DNA from: Micromonospora fulviviridis
GTDB taxonomy: Bacteria; Actinomycetota; Actinomycetes; Mycobacteriales; Micromonosporaceae
Assembly (NCBI RefSeq): GCF_014648395.1
Contig: NZ_BMRA01000001.1
Span: 186,001 to 250,000 of the forward strand
Direction: 5' to 3'
DNA: 64,000 bases
The notes under the pieces: model-generated
The model's input: only the letters and a program-made list of their open reading frames with translations
Databases searched by the model: none
Told to the model about the DNA's origin: nothing
Shown here: one piece after another, positions 1 through 9,629 of the stretch
How the letters are laid out: every line of letters begins with the position of its first letter
Position numbering within the stretch: position 1 is the stretch's first letter
Program-made: the position numbers and the translations under genes

Positions 1-864
1 GATGACCCGGAGCACCAGAGCGCCCGCGCCGATCACGTCGGCCCGGCCGGGGTGCATCACCGGGATGGCCAGCCGCTGCTCACGCGTCCTGCCCAGCAGG
101 TCGGCGGTCACCTCGGCGACCTGGTCGTACGACACCCGGGCGTGGTGGATGCGCGCCGGGTCGTACTCCCGGAGGCCCTGGGCGATGGCGACCACCGTGG
201 TGACCGAGCCGGCGAGCCCGACCAGGGTGGCGGCCTCCCGGCCCGGGACGGCCGCCAGGGCCCGGTCGACCGCGACCGCGATGTCGGCCTGCGCGGCGGC
301 GATCTCGTCCAGGCCGGGCGGGTCGCCGTGCAGGTGGCGCTCGGTCATCCGGACGCAGCCGATGTCCATGGAGATCGCCGCCTGGACGCCGCCCTCGCGG
401 GTGCCGACCACGAACTCGGTCGAGCCGCCGCCGATGTCGACCACCAGGTAGGGCGGTTCGGCGTCGGCGGGCAGGCCGCGGACCGCGCCGGTGAAGGAGA
501 GCCGGGCCTCCTCGTCGCCGGTGACCACCTCGGGGGCCACGCCGAGGGTCTGCTCGACCATCGTGCGGAAGTCGGCGGCGTTCGACGCGTCGCGGGAGGC
601 CGAGGTGGCGCACATCCGGACCCGCTCGGCGCCCAGCTTCTCGATCTCCGCCGCGTAGTCGGCGAGCGCGACCCGGGTGCGCTCGATCGCCTCGGGCGCG
701 AGCCGGCCGGTCTTGTCGACGCCCTGGCCCAGCCGGACGATCTCCATCCGGCGGCTCCGGTCCACCAGCGGCGCCTGCGGCCCGGCGGACGGGTCGGGCA
801 GGTCGGCGACCAGCAGTCGGATCGAGTTGGTCCCGCAGTCGATGGCGGCCACACGCGTCGTCAC
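1..864 (-). CDS. ppx: Exopolyphosphatase, Ppx/GppA family (3' end outside window)
   Basis: Predicted exopolyphosphatase or guanosine pentaphosphatase that removes terminal phosphate from polyphosphate or pppGpp in the cytoplasm. The GTG start at 864 opens with VAAIDCGTNSIRLLVAD, the first phosphate loop of the ASKHA fold. The second loop is visible as VVDIGGGSTEFVVG, and a later VGLAGSVTTVVAIA segment fits the same fold. 288 codons are present and the reading frame is still open at base 1, so the C-terminus is missing. A TAGGGT hexamer 7 bases upstream of the GTG and no Shine-Dalgarno sequence suggest a leaderless mRNA. In M. tuberculosis the related ppx2 (Rv1026) adjoins the eno/DUF501 genes; here two other genes intervene. 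Family assignment is firm; the exact substrate is inferred. Confidence 0.93.
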   Translation of the reverse strand, partial: MTTRVAAIDCGTNSIRLLVADLPDPSAGPQAPLVDRSRRMEIVRLGQGVDKTGRLAPEAIERTRVALADYAAEIEKLGAERVRMCATSASRDASNAADFRTMVEQTLGVAPEVVTGDEEARLSFTGAVRGLPADAEPPYLVVDIGGGSTEFVVGTREGGVQAAISMDIGCVRMTERHLHGDPPGLDEIAAAQADIAVAVDRALAAVPGREAATLVGLAGSVTTVVAIAQGLREYDPARIHHARVSYDQVAEVTADLLGRTREQRLAIPVMHPGRADVIGAGALVLRVI

Positions 865-871
865 GGCTGCC

Positions 872-877
872 ACCCTA
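872..877 (-). promoter_or_regulatory. -10 hexamer of ppx, probable leaderless transcript
   Basis: TAGGGT on the minus strand lies 7 bases before the GTG start, matching the actinobacterial TANNNT -10 consensus at leaderless spacing. No purine-rich ribosome binding site is present between them. Confidence 0.5.
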
Positions 878-920
878 CGGCAGCCGGGCCGGCCACTCGG
901 CGATGTGCCGGTGTCCGCCG

Positions 921-1001
921 GTTGATCCACTCCACCTCGCGGGAGGTGGGGGCATCGGAAGCGGGCGGACACCGCCAGCTCGGCGATCTGGAGTCGATCA
1001 C
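921..1001. repeat. Dispersed intergenic repeat, family B, complete copy
   Basis: An imperfect inverted repeat of about 80 bases. The left end reads GTTGATCCACTCCACCTCGC and the right end, read on the other strand, GTGATCGACTCCAGATCGCC. It fills the gap between ppx and the ArsR-type regulator gene. A half copy with the same left end lies at 56651. Confidence 0.6.
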
Positions 1002-1030
1002 TGCCGCCGACCGGCCCGACCGCCGGCCGA

Positions 1031-2017
1031 TCAGTCGTCGGCCGCCGGGCGGCCGAGCAGGTGGGCGCCGAGCGGGGTCAGGCGGTGGCGGACCGCCCCG
1101 CCGTCGCGCTCGGTGGTGAGCAGGCCGGCGGCGCGCAGCGCGGTGGCGTGCTCGGAGGCCGTGGAGAGGCCGATCCCGACGCCCCGGGCGAGTGCCGTGG
1201 TGGTGTGCGGGCCCGGCTCGGCGAGGCGGCGCAGCACCGCCGCCCGGGTGGCGCCCAGCACCCCGGCGAGCGGGTCGGCCGCCGGGTCGGTGGCCCGCGC
1301 CGGCATGGCCGCGGGGTAGACGAGCAGGACCGGCCGGCCCGGTTCGACCAGGACCCGGGGCAGCGGGCCGGCCACCGGCGACGGGAGCAGCACCATCCCC
1401 TCGCCGGTGCCGGTCACCTCCCCGCTCCACCAGGTGCGTACCTCCAGCACGGGTGGCCGCCACCGGATCGCCGGGTGCAGCCCGTCGAGGAGGCCGGCCA
1501 GTCCACCCCGGGCCAGCCGGTGCGCGGCGTCGGCCAACTGCCGCTGGTGGACGGTGGTCAGGGTGGACCAGTGCGGGGCGAGCACCGCCCCGAACCAGGT
1601 GTCGAGCGCCCGGCCGAACAGGTCGAGCACCGCCGGGTCGGCGGAGGCGAACCCGCGCCGTAGCGGCGTCACGGCGGCCTCGGCGTAGGCGGCCGTGACC
1701 TCCTCCCGGACCCGCCGGGCGGGGGTGGACCGGATCGCCGCGAGGCCGGCGGCCACCGAGTCCAACCCGTCGAACGGGGTGAGGAAGTCCGGCAGCCGGC
1801 CACGGGCCGGCAGCAGGTGCCGCAGTGACGTGGCGGCGGCGCGGACCCCGCGTACGGAGGTCGCCGTGCCGGCCGCCGCCACGAGGTCCGGCGCCATGGC
1901 GGCGGTGGCGGGATCGTGCAGCGCCTGGCAGGCCAGCATGGCGGTGCCGACGGGGTGCAGGCGGTCGACGAACCGTACCCGGCACAGGTCCGCCGATCTG
2001 AGGTGCAGCCGCAGCAT
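1031..2017 (-). CDS. ArsR-type winged-helix transcriptional regulator
   Basis: 328-residue protein whose C-terminal 80 residues carry a winged-helix DNA-binding region (ALARGVGIGLSTASEHATAL followed by a wing GGAVRHRLTPLG) typical of ArsR/SmtB-like regulators. The N-terminal 240 residues, beginning MLRLHLRSADLCRVRF, are the long extension seen in many actinobacterial ArsR-like proteins of unknown ligand. No metal-binding cysteine cluster is visible, so metal sensing is unlikely. The start at 2017 is chosen because conserved-looking sequence begins there and the frame further upstream reads into the divergent lipoprotein gene. CACGCT 6 bases upstream is a weak leaderless -10 candidate. It is divergent from the esterase at 2118, which is a plausible target. 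Confidence 0.82.
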   Translation of the reverse strand: MLRLHLRSADLCRVRFVDRLHPVGTAMLACQALHDPATAAMAPDLVAAAGTATSVRGVRAAATSLRHLLPARGRLPDFLTPFDGLDSVAAGLAAIRSTPARRVREEVTAAYAEAAVTPLRRGFASADPAVLDLFGRALDTWFGAVLAPHWSTLTTVHQRQLADAAHRLARGGLAGLLDGLHPAIRWRPPVLEVRTWWSGEVTGTGEGMVLLPSPVAGPLPRVLVEPGRPVLLVYPAAMPARATDPAADPLAGVLGATRAAVLRRLAEPGPHTTTALARGVGIGLSTASEHATALRAAGLLTTERDGGAVRHRLTPLGAHLLGRPAADD

Positions 2018-2117
2018 GCAAGCAGCGTGCCCGGCTTCGGCGAGGACCGAAAGGGTTGACCGGCCTGGCTCACGGAACCGACGGTGGAGCCGGGTCGACC
2101 CACGGGGAGGGCGGGAC

Positions 2118-2999
2118 GTGCGGCGGACGATCGCGGTGCTGGCGGGACTGGTCCTGGCGTTGACGGGCGGGGCGTGCGGCGGGACGGCCGAGCCGGCCGC
2201 CCCGACGGCGCCCGCCGAGCGGCCGGCGGCCGGGGACCACGAGCTGACCCTGCGCCACGGTGATGTGGAGCGCACCTACCTGCTGCACGCCCCGCCGGGG
2301 TACGACCCGGGGCGCCCCACGGCGCTGGTCATCGCGCTGCACTTCTTCCCCGGCAGCGGGGCCGGGATGCGGGAGCTGACCGACCTCGACGCCCGCGCGG
2401 ACCGGGAGAACTTCCTGGTCGCCTACCCGGACGGGCGCAACGGTGGCTTCAACGCGCTGATCTGCTGCGGGTCCGCGGACGACGTCGGCTTCCTGCGCAC
2501 GCTCACCGGCCACCTGGTCGACACCTGGCGGGCCGACCCGGACCGGATCTACCTGACCGGCATCTCCAACGGCGGTGACCTGAGCTTCCGCCTCGCCGTG
2601 GAGGCCAGCGGCCTGTTCGCGGCCATCGGCGTGGTGAGCGGTGGCTACAGCGGCCCGCTGACCGAGCCGGACAGCTACGTGCCGAAGCGGCCGGTCTCGG
2701 TGATCACCTTCGTCGGCGGGCAGGACCGGTATGCCGGCATCTTCCACGACGGCCTGCGTACCTGGCAGCGACGGCTCGGCTGCCGCCCGGTGGCGGGACG
2801 GGCGCCGGCCGCCCCGGCGGGCCTGAGCCGGGCCGACGCGCGCTGCGCCGACGGCAGCGACATGACCGTGTGGAGCCTCCCCGAGATGGGCCACTCCTGG
2901 CCGGGCGCCCGGTCGGGCCAGCTCGCCGCGCCCGACGCCGGAATCACCGCCACCGACCTGATCTGGGAGTTCTTCGCGGCCCACCCGCGACGCACGTGA
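2118..2999 (+). CDS. Secreted alpha/beta-hydrolase esterase lipoprotein, LpqC/PHB depolymerase-like
   Basis: 293-residue extracytoplasmic hydrolase resembling polyhydroxybutyrate depolymerase/feruloyl esterase family CE1 and mycobacterial LpqC. An N-terminal hydrophobic stretch ends in LTGGAC with Cys20 as a likely lipid anchor, though Gly at -3 makes the lipobox imperfect. The body has the PHB-depolymerase layout: YLLHAPPGYDPGRPTALVIA, the nucleophile elbow GISNGG (Ser150) and a final GHSWPG (His259). The GTG start at 2118 follows a GGGGAGGGCGGGAC ribosome binding site; the frame is open upstream but there overlaps the divergent regulator. The natural substrate is unknown; an ester of a polymer or a plant cell-wall phenolic is the family norm. 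Confidence 0.85.
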   Translation: MRRTIAVLAGLVLALTGGACGGTAEPAAPTAPAERPAAGDHELTLRHGDVERTYLLHAPPGYDPGRPTALVIALHFFPGSGAGMRELTDLDARADRENFLVAYPDGRNGGFNALICCGSADDVGFLRTLTGHLVDTWRADPDRIYLTGISNGGDLSFRLAVEASGLFAAIGVVSGGYSGPLTEPDSYVPKRPVSVITFVGGQDRYAGIFHDGLRTWQRRLGCRPVAGRAPAAPAGLSRADARCADGSDMTVWSLPEMGHSWPGARSGQLAAPDAGITATDLIWEFFAAHPRRT

Positions 3000-3005
3000 G
3001 GCGGG

Positions 3006-3518
3006 TCAGAGGCGCAGCAGCATCCGGCTGTTGCCGAGCGTGTTGGGCTTGACCCGCTCCAGGTCGAGGAACTCCGCGACGCCCTCGTCGTAGGAGCGGA
3101 GCAGCTGCTCGAACACCGGCTGCGGCACCGGGGCGCCGTCGATCTCGCGGAAGCCGAACGAGCCGAAGAAGCCGGTCTCGAAGGTGAGCACGAAGATCCG
3201 GGCGACGCCCAGCTCGCGGGCCGCGTCGATCAGCTCGCCGACGATCCGGTGCCCGATCTTGTGCCCCCGGCAGGACGGGTCGACCGCCACCGTGCGGATC
3301 TCGGCCAGGTCCTCCCACATGACGTGCAGCGCGCCGCAGCCGACCACCGTGCCGTCGGGCGTGACCGCCACCCGGAACTCCTGCACGTCCTCGTAGAGGG
3401 TGACGGTGGCCTTGCTGAGCAGCCGCCGGTCGTCCGTGTAGGTGTCCACCAGCCGCCGGATGCCCCGCACGTCGGCGGTGCGGGCGCGGCGGACCACGAT
3501 CTCGTCGGCGGCGGTCAT
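3006..3518 (-). CDS. argA: Amino-acid N-acetyltransferase, GNAT family (ArgA-like)
   Basis: 170-residue GNAT acetyltransferase that likely acetylates glutamate for arginine synthesis, as does the short actinobacterial ArgA (Rv2747). The acetyl-CoA binding region VDPSCRGHKIGHRIVGELI is the canonical motif A, followed by a beta-bulge segment FVLTFETGFFGSFGF and a C-terminal RVKPNTLGNSRMLL typical of this subgroup. It is the last gene of a tight eno-ftsB-DUF501-argA run, starting one base after the DUF501 stop codon, so it is almost certainly co-transcribed. Glutamate as substrate is inferred from family similarity only. Confidence 0.85.
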   Translation of the reverse strand: MTAADEIVVRRARTADVRGIRRLVDTYTDDRRLLSKATVTLYEDVQEFRVAVTPDGTVVGCGALHVMWEDLAEIRTVAVDPSCRGHKIGHRIVGELIDAARELGVARIFVLTFETGFFGSFGFREIDGAPVPQPVFEQLLRSYDEGVAEFLDLERVKPNTLGNSRMLLRL

Positions 3519-3519
3519 C

Positions 3520-4077
3520 TCACTCCGCCGCGGGCACGTCCACGCAGGGGCCGGCGGCCCACCACTTCTCCACCAGGGCGAGGGTCTCGTCGCCGAACGG
3601 GTTGACCCCCGGCCCGGCGGCGAGCGCGTGCCCGAGGTGCACGTGCAGGCACTTGACCCGCCCCGGCATGCCGCCGGCCGAGATGCCGGCGATCTCCGGC
3701 ACCTCGCCGATCGCCTCCCGGCGGGCCAGGTAGTCCTCGTGTGCGGCCCGGTAACGGGCGGCCAGCTCCGGGTCGGCGGCGAGCCGTTCGGCCATCTCCT
3801 TCATGAGCCCGGCGGACTCCAGCCGGCTGCACGCCGCGGTGGCCCGTGGGCAGGTCAGGTAGAACAGCGTCGGGAAGGGCGTGCCGTCGGCCAGCCGGGG
3901 CGTCGTCTCCACCACGTCGGGCAGGCCGCACGGGCACCGGTGGGCCACCGCCCGGGTGCCGCGGGGCGGGCGTCCGAGCTGCGCGGCCACCGCGGCCAGG
4001 TCGGCCTCGGTGGCCGGCTGGCGCTCCGGCGGGGGTACGGAATCCGCCGCCGGATCCTGCGGTGGTACGACGCTCAA
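3520..4077 (-). CDS. DUF501 domain protein
   Basis: 185-residue cytoplasmic protein of unknown function, conserved beside enolase and ftsB-like genes across actinobacteria (Rv1025 in M. tuberculosis). The core contains cysteine-bearing motifs RCPCGLPDVVETTPRL, LTCPRATAACSRLE and MPGRVKCLHVHLGHALA; the clustered Cys and His residues could bind metal, which is inference. It lies 22 bases after the ftsB-like gene and 1 base before argA. No signal peptide or membrane segment is visible. Confidence 0.9.
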   Translation of the reverse strand: MSVVPPQDPAADSVPPPERQPATEADLAAVAAQLGRPPRGTRAVAHRCPCGLPDVVETTPRLADGTPFPTLFYLTCPRATAACSRLESAGLMKEMAERLAADPELAARYRAAHEDYLARREAIGEVPEIAGISAGGMPGRVKCLHVHLGHALAAGPGVNPFGDETLALVEKWWAAGPCVDVPAAE

Positions 4078-4099
4078 CGGTGCCTCTCTCGTCTGTCGA

Positions 4100-4735
4100 T
4101 CACTTGTCGGGGCGCTCGGCGTTGGCCGCCTGCACGCTCGACCACAGGGTGTCGTACCAGGGGTCGGGCGGCTTCGGCGGCCCCGGCTTCGCGCCCTTGC
4201 CGGCGTCCTTGGCGGCCCCCTCCGGGTCGGAGAGCACCACCAGCAGCGTCTCGCCGGGCCGGCCCATGAAGAACCGCTCCCGAGCCTGCGTCTCGATGTA
4301 CGCCGGATCGTGCCACTTCTCCGCCTCGGCGGAGAGCTGCTCGATCCGCTTGCGCTGGTCGGCCTGGGCCGCCTCCATCCGCTCGATGTCCCGCTGCGTG
4401 TCCAGGTACACCCGGATCGGATAGGTGTACGCCAGGGCGAGCGCGATCAGCACCGCGAAGAGCACGGTGGCGCGCCCGGTGAAGCGCCGGGGTTGGGGTG
4501 CGGTGAGCCGCTTGACCGAGCCACCGGCCGCGGTACGCCGGGCCGCCGCCGGGCGGCTCGCGGAGCGTACCCCCTCGGTGGCACGGGTGGCGCCGGGCGA
4601 CCGGCCGGCGGCGCGCGGCTCGGCGCGGACGCCGGCGTCACGGACCGTCGACCGGACCCGGGCCCCGCCCGGCCGGCCGGCCTGACCCGGCCGACGGGCG
4701 GGCCGCTGGCCACCCGGTGTGCGGCGCTGCTGCAT
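4100..4735 (-). CDS. FtsB/DivIC-like septum formation initiator
   Basis: 211-residue bitopic membrane protein of the FtsB/DivIC family, expected to act with FtsQ and FtsL in the divisome. The first 80 residues are a very basic, Arg/Ala/Pro-rich cytoplasmic region. They are followed by a transmembrane helix (ATVLFAVLIALALAYTYPI), a coiled-coil stretch rich in Gln, Arg and Glu after DTQRDIERMEAAQ, and the family motif around ETQARERFFMGRPGE. The ATG at 4735 is preceded at good spacing by GGGGGAGGGG; a GTG two codons upstream is too close to that site. The gene lies 29 bases downstream of eno, a conserved actinobacterial pairing. Confidence 0.9.
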   Translation of the reverse strand: MQQRRTPGGQRPARRPGQAGRPGGARVRSTVRDAGVRAEPRAAGRSPGATRATEGVRSASRPAAARRTAAGGSVKRLTAPQPRRFTGRATVLFAVLIALALAYTYPIRVYLDTQRDIERMEAAQADQRKRIEQLSAEAEKWHDPAYIETQARERFFMGRPGETLLVVLSDPEGAAKDAGKGAKPGPPKPPDPWYDTLWSSVQAANAERPDK

Positions 4736-4764
4736 CGTCACACCCCTCCCCCGGAGCTCTCGGC

Positions 4765-6252
<1,488 letters not shown>

Positions 6253-6315
6253 TTAGCGGGCCTCAACCGACAACGGGTTTGCGAGAGCTTGCGTCGATCG
6301 ACAAGGCTGGGCACC

Positions 6316-7008
6316 ATGCCCGCCGCCTCGACGACTCTCCGCGTGCTCGCCGCCTCGGCCATCGCGTCGCTCTCGGTCACCGGCTGCCAGGCCCTCGACG
6401 ACACCGGGGTCGCCCTCGGGCGGGCCGACCTGGTCAACGACCTCGCCGCCCGGATGGACCGCGCGCTGGAGCAGACCTGGGCCGCCGAATACCAGCTCAG
6501 CGGCGGGCGGACCGCCTCCATCGCGCAGACCGAGGAGCCGCTGCGTTCCTCGTACACCTGGCCGGACGGCAAGATCACGGTGACGCAGGAGGCGGTGACC
6601 CGGTGCGCGAACGCGGCCGGGCGCACCTCCTGCACGGTGTCGCCGCCGGTGCTGACCGCCGGCAAACCCTCGGTGGTCGTCTACGGCGAGGCGCGCAAGC
6701 ACGGCCTGGTCACCCCGCCGGCGGTGATCCGGCTGCTCACCGAGGCGGCACTCGACCCCGACGCGACCATCGTGCAGAGCGACACCACGCTGGCCGGGCA
6801 CCACGCCACGTGCGTCGACGTCACCGGCACCGGCGACCGCTTCTCCGCCTGCGTGACCACCGAGGGGGTGCTGGGCAGCTTCACCGGCGCCCTCGACGGC
6901 AAGCCGGCGGAGGTCACCCTGAGCCGCTACACCGACACGGTCGAGCCGGCCGCCTTCGAGGTGCCGGCCGGGGCCGGCGTGACCGACCGCCGCCCGGCCT
7001 CATCGTGA
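6316..7008 (+). CDS. Predicted lipoprotein, unknown function
   Basis: 230-residue secreted protein not recognised as a named family. The signal peptide ends in a lipobox (SLSVTGC, Cys24) and is followed by QALDDTGVALGRADLVNDLA. Two further cysteine pairs (TRCANAAGRTSC and TCVDV...FSACV) could form disulfides outside the cell. The start at ATG 6316 gives a compact signal peptide; an earlier in-frame GTG would add residues without signal character. It is divergent from eno and overlaps the next gene by 4 bases (GTGA), so it is translationally coupled to the Nudix hydrolase. Confidence 0.82.
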   Translation: MPAASTTLRVLAASAIASLSVTGCQALDDTGVALGRADLVNDLAARMDRALEQTWAAEYQLSGGRTASIAQTEEPLRSSYTWPDGKITVTQEAVTRCANAAGRTSCTVSPPVLTAGKPSVVVYGEARKHGLVTPPAVIRLLTEAALDPDATIVQSDTTLAGHHATCVDVTGTGDRFSACVTTEGVLGSFTGALDGKPAEVTLSRYTDTVEPAAFEVPAGAGVTDRRPASS

Positions 7009-7901
7009 GCCCAGGCGGAGCCGGCACCCGCACGCCCCACGACGCCGACGAGCCGGGCGCGACGGGCGCCGGCCCGGCCCGCTTCCTTCCCGCCGCCGAC
7101 CACGGCCGGCCGCCGCACCCGGACGACCTGGCGCTGGCGGTGGCCGGGCGGAAGCTGCTGGCCGGCGCCGACGGGCGGTTGCCCCGGGTCGGCGAGCTGC
7201 CCGCCGGCATCGACTGGGTGCCGGTCGGCACGCTGGACGGAGTGCCGGCCTGGGCGGCCGAGGCCGCCGACCCCGAGGCGCTGCCGGGCCGCTGGCGCGG
7301 CTGGCGGAGCCTCGCCGCCGACCTGCCCGAACCGCACGCCGCCCTGGCCGGGCGGGCGCTCGCGGTGGTCACCTGGCGGCGTACGCACCGCTGGTGCGGG
7401 GCGTGCCGGACCGAGCTGACCGACGTACCGGGCGAGACCGCGCGGCGCTGCCCCGCCTGCGGGCTGACCGGGTTCCTGCCGCTCTCCGTCGCGGTGCTGG
7501 TGGCGATCACCCGCCCGGGCCGGGCCGGCGGCCCCGACGAGCTGCTGCTGGTCCGGCACGCGTACGGGCCGACCGAGCTCTGGGCGCTGGTCGCCGGGTT
7601 CGTCGAGGCCGGCGAGTCGCTGGAGGCGGCCGCCGGTCGGGAGGTCGCCGAGGAGGTCGGGCTGGCCATCGGCCGACCCACCTACGTGGACAGCCAGCCC
7701 TGGGCCATGTCCGGGCCGGGCACCCTGCTCGCCGGCTTCACCGCCACCGTCGCCGACCCGTCGGCCGAACCGGTGGTCGACCCGAAGGAGCTGACCGAGG
7801 CGCGCTGGTTCCCGGTGGACGCGCTGCCGGCCGAGCTGCCGCCGGCGTACTCGCTGTCGCGCTGGCTGGTCGACGCGGCCGCCGCCACCGGGTCGCGCTG
7901 A
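7005..7901 (+). CDS. nudC: NAD(+) diphosphatase, NudC-like Nudix hydrolase
   Basis: 298-residue Nudix hydrolase of the NADH pyrophosphatase group, cleaving NAD(H) to NMN(H) and AMP and, in E. coli, decapping NAD-capped RNA. It has an N-terminal substrate-recognition domain, a zinc ribbon with Cys131, Cys134, Cys149 and Cys152, and a complete Nudix box at about 198-220 (GFVEAGES followed by REVAEEVGL). The NudC hallmark SQPWPFP is present only as SQPWAMS, a modest deviation. The GTG start overlaps the stop of the upstream lipoprotein gene. Confidence 0.9.
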   Translation: MSPGGAGTRTPHDADEPGATGAGPARFLPAADHGRPPHPDDLALAVAGRKLLAGADGRLPRVGELPAGIDWVPVGTLDGVPAWAAEAADPEALPGRWRGWRSLAADLPEPHAALAGRALAVVTWRRTHRWCGACRTELTDVPGETARRCPACGLTGFLPLSVAVLVAITRPGRAGGPDELLLVRHAYGPTELWALVAGFVEAGESLEAAAGREVAEEVGLAIGRPTYVDSQPWAMSGPGTLLAGFTATVADPSAEPVVDPKELTEARWFPVDALPAELPPAYSLSRWLVDAAAATGSR

Positions 7902-7905
7902 GGGG

Positions 7906-9525
7906 TCAGATCCCCAGCAGGGTCCGCAGGTGGCGGGGCGGCGGGCAGTCGTGCGCCAGCATGGCGTCGTGCCAGTCGCGCGGCGACACCCCGTCCGGCC
8001 GGGCCCGGGCGATGTCGGCCATCTCGCTGTAGCCGACGAAGTAGGTGGAGAGCTGGGTGGAGGTGAGCAGCGCCCGCCGCCACTTGCCGGCCGCCTCGCC
8101 CTCCTCCTGGAAGCCACGCCCCGTCATCAGCGCCATGGCCTCGGACTCGGACAGGTCCTCGCAGTGCACGAGCTGGTCGAGCAGCGCGTTGATGGTCATC
8201 CGGAGCTGCATCTTGAGCTGCTGGAGCCGGACCGGCAGCCCGCCGAAGCCGAGCCCCGCCATCAGCTCCTCGGTGTAGACCGCCCAGCCCTCGATGAACA
8301 CCCCGGACTCGGTGAGCGCGCGGACCCGGGTCGGGCCGGCGTACCGGCGGGCGTGGGCGAGCTGGAGGAAGTGGCCCGGCATCGCCTCGTGCACGGTCAG
8401 GTTGCGGATCATGTGGTCGTTGTACTCGCGGTAGAACGACTCGACCCGCTGCGCCGGCCAGTCCGCCGGGGTGGGCGCGATGCAGTAGAAGGTCGGCACG
8501 TCGGCCGTCTCCAGCGGGCCGGGCGAGTCGCAGTAGGCCACCGCCACGCCCCGGGCGAACTCCGGCATCTCCTGGATCACGCACGGGTCGTCGACCAGGC
8601 TGATCAGGTCGTGGGCCCGGACGAAGTCGCTTGCCTCGTCGAGGGTGACCGAGGCGAGGTCGACGATGGTGGCGTCGTCCGGGTGCTCGGCGGCGAGCAG
8701 GTCCAGCGCCCGGCGTACCGTCTCGTCGTCGGCCGGGCCGCCGACCAGCTCGACGGCCGCCGCGCGGATCTCCGCGGTGACCCGGTCGAGGTTGTCCCAG
8801 GCGCGACGCTGGATCTCGGCGGCGCTCAGCTCGGTGTCGAGGGTGTGCCAGAGCCGCGCCTCCCAGCGCCGCCGGCCCAGCCGGGGGTCGCGCCCCGGGC
8901 CGGCGTCGGCGGCCAGGCCGATGCGCAGCCAGGCCACGAACTCCTCCAGCGCGGCGATCGCCGCGGTGGCCGCCGGCTCGACGCGGTCGTGCAGCGCGGG
9001 CGCCTCGGCGAGCAGCGCGGGCACCTCGTCGCGGATCAGCGCCGCCGTGCCGGTGAACTGCCCGACCGCCGTCTCGGCGTGGATCCGCGGCATGTCACGC
9101 AGCGTCGCGCGCGCGGTCGCCAGCGCGTCGGGTACGGCCGCCAGCCGCCCGGCCAGGTGGGTCAGCCGCTCCTCGACCGGCGCGTGCGGGCGCGCCATGA
9201 GGGCGTGCAGCAGCGGGCCCGGGTTGTGCCGCAGCGGGTCCCACTCGTGGCCGCGGATCTCGGTCGCCTCGAACAGCCCGCGATCGACCATGCTGCTGAG
9301 CAGCGCGTGGTCGACGCGTTCCTCGACGTCGAGCGAGTCGGGGTCGATCTCGGAGAGCGCGTCGGCCGCGTCCTTCAGCATCGCCTGGTCGGCGGCGAGG
9401 GCGTCGGCGGACAGGTCGGGCAGCCGGTCGTCGAACCGGTGGTCCCCGGCCGAGGTGGCCAGCCCGGGCCGGCTCTCCAGCAACGCCTCCACGATCCGCT
9501 CGGCGAGCGGTACGAACGACTCCAT
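7906..9525 (-). CDS. DUF885 family protein, predicted metallopeptidase-like
   Basis: 539-residue cytoplasmic protein of the DUF885 family. The zinc-peptidase-like motif HEAMPGHFLQL (an HExxGH arrangement) is present near residue 380, with a downstream Glu-rich segment FIEGWAVYTEELM supplying the usual third ligand. There is no signal peptide. A TAGGGT hexamer 7 bases before the ATG suggests a leaderless transcript. The substrate is unknown. It converges with nudC, leaving only 4 bases between the two stop codons. Confidence 0.88.
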   Translation of the reverse strand: MESFVPLAERIVEALLESRPGLATSAGDHRFDDRLPDLSADALAADQAMLKDAADALSEIDPDSLDVEERVDHALLSSMVDRGLFEATEIRGHEWDPLRHNPGPLLHALMARPHAPVEERLTHLAGRLAAVPDALATARATLRDMPRIHAETAVGQFTGTAALIRDEVPALLAEAPALHDRVEPAATAAIAALEEFVAWLRIGLAADAGPGRDPRLGRRRWEARLWHTLDTELSAAEIQRRAWDNLDRVTAEIRAAAVELVGGPADDETVRRALDLLAAEHPDDATIVDLASVTLDEASDFVRAHDLISLVDDPCVIQEMPEFARGVAVAYCDSPGPLETADVPTFYCIAPTPADWPAQRVESFYREYNDHMIRNLTVHEAMPGHFLQLAHARRYAGPTRVRALTESGVFIEGWAVYTEELMAGLGFGGLPVRLQQLKMQLRMTINALLDQLVHCEDLSESEAMALMTGRGFQEEGEAAGKWRRALLTSTQLSTYFVGYSEMADIARARPDGVSPRDWHDAMLAHDCPPPRHLRTLLGI

Positions 9526-9568
9526 GCCGACGACCCTACCGATCTCCCCGCGCCCCGGCCGACCTTCC

Positions 9569-9629
9569 GTTGATCATGAGGTGAGCCGCGCTCGTACGGG
9601 CGTTCCGCACGGCCAACTTCATGATCAAC
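9569..9629. repeat. Dispersed palindromic repeat, family A, copy 1
   Basis: 61-base inverted repeat with ends GTTGATCATGAGGTGAGCCG and, on the opposite strand, GTTGATCATGAAGTTGGCCG. The right end contains the TGA stop codon of mazG. Related copies are at 28451, 46099 and 46201. Confidence 0.85.
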
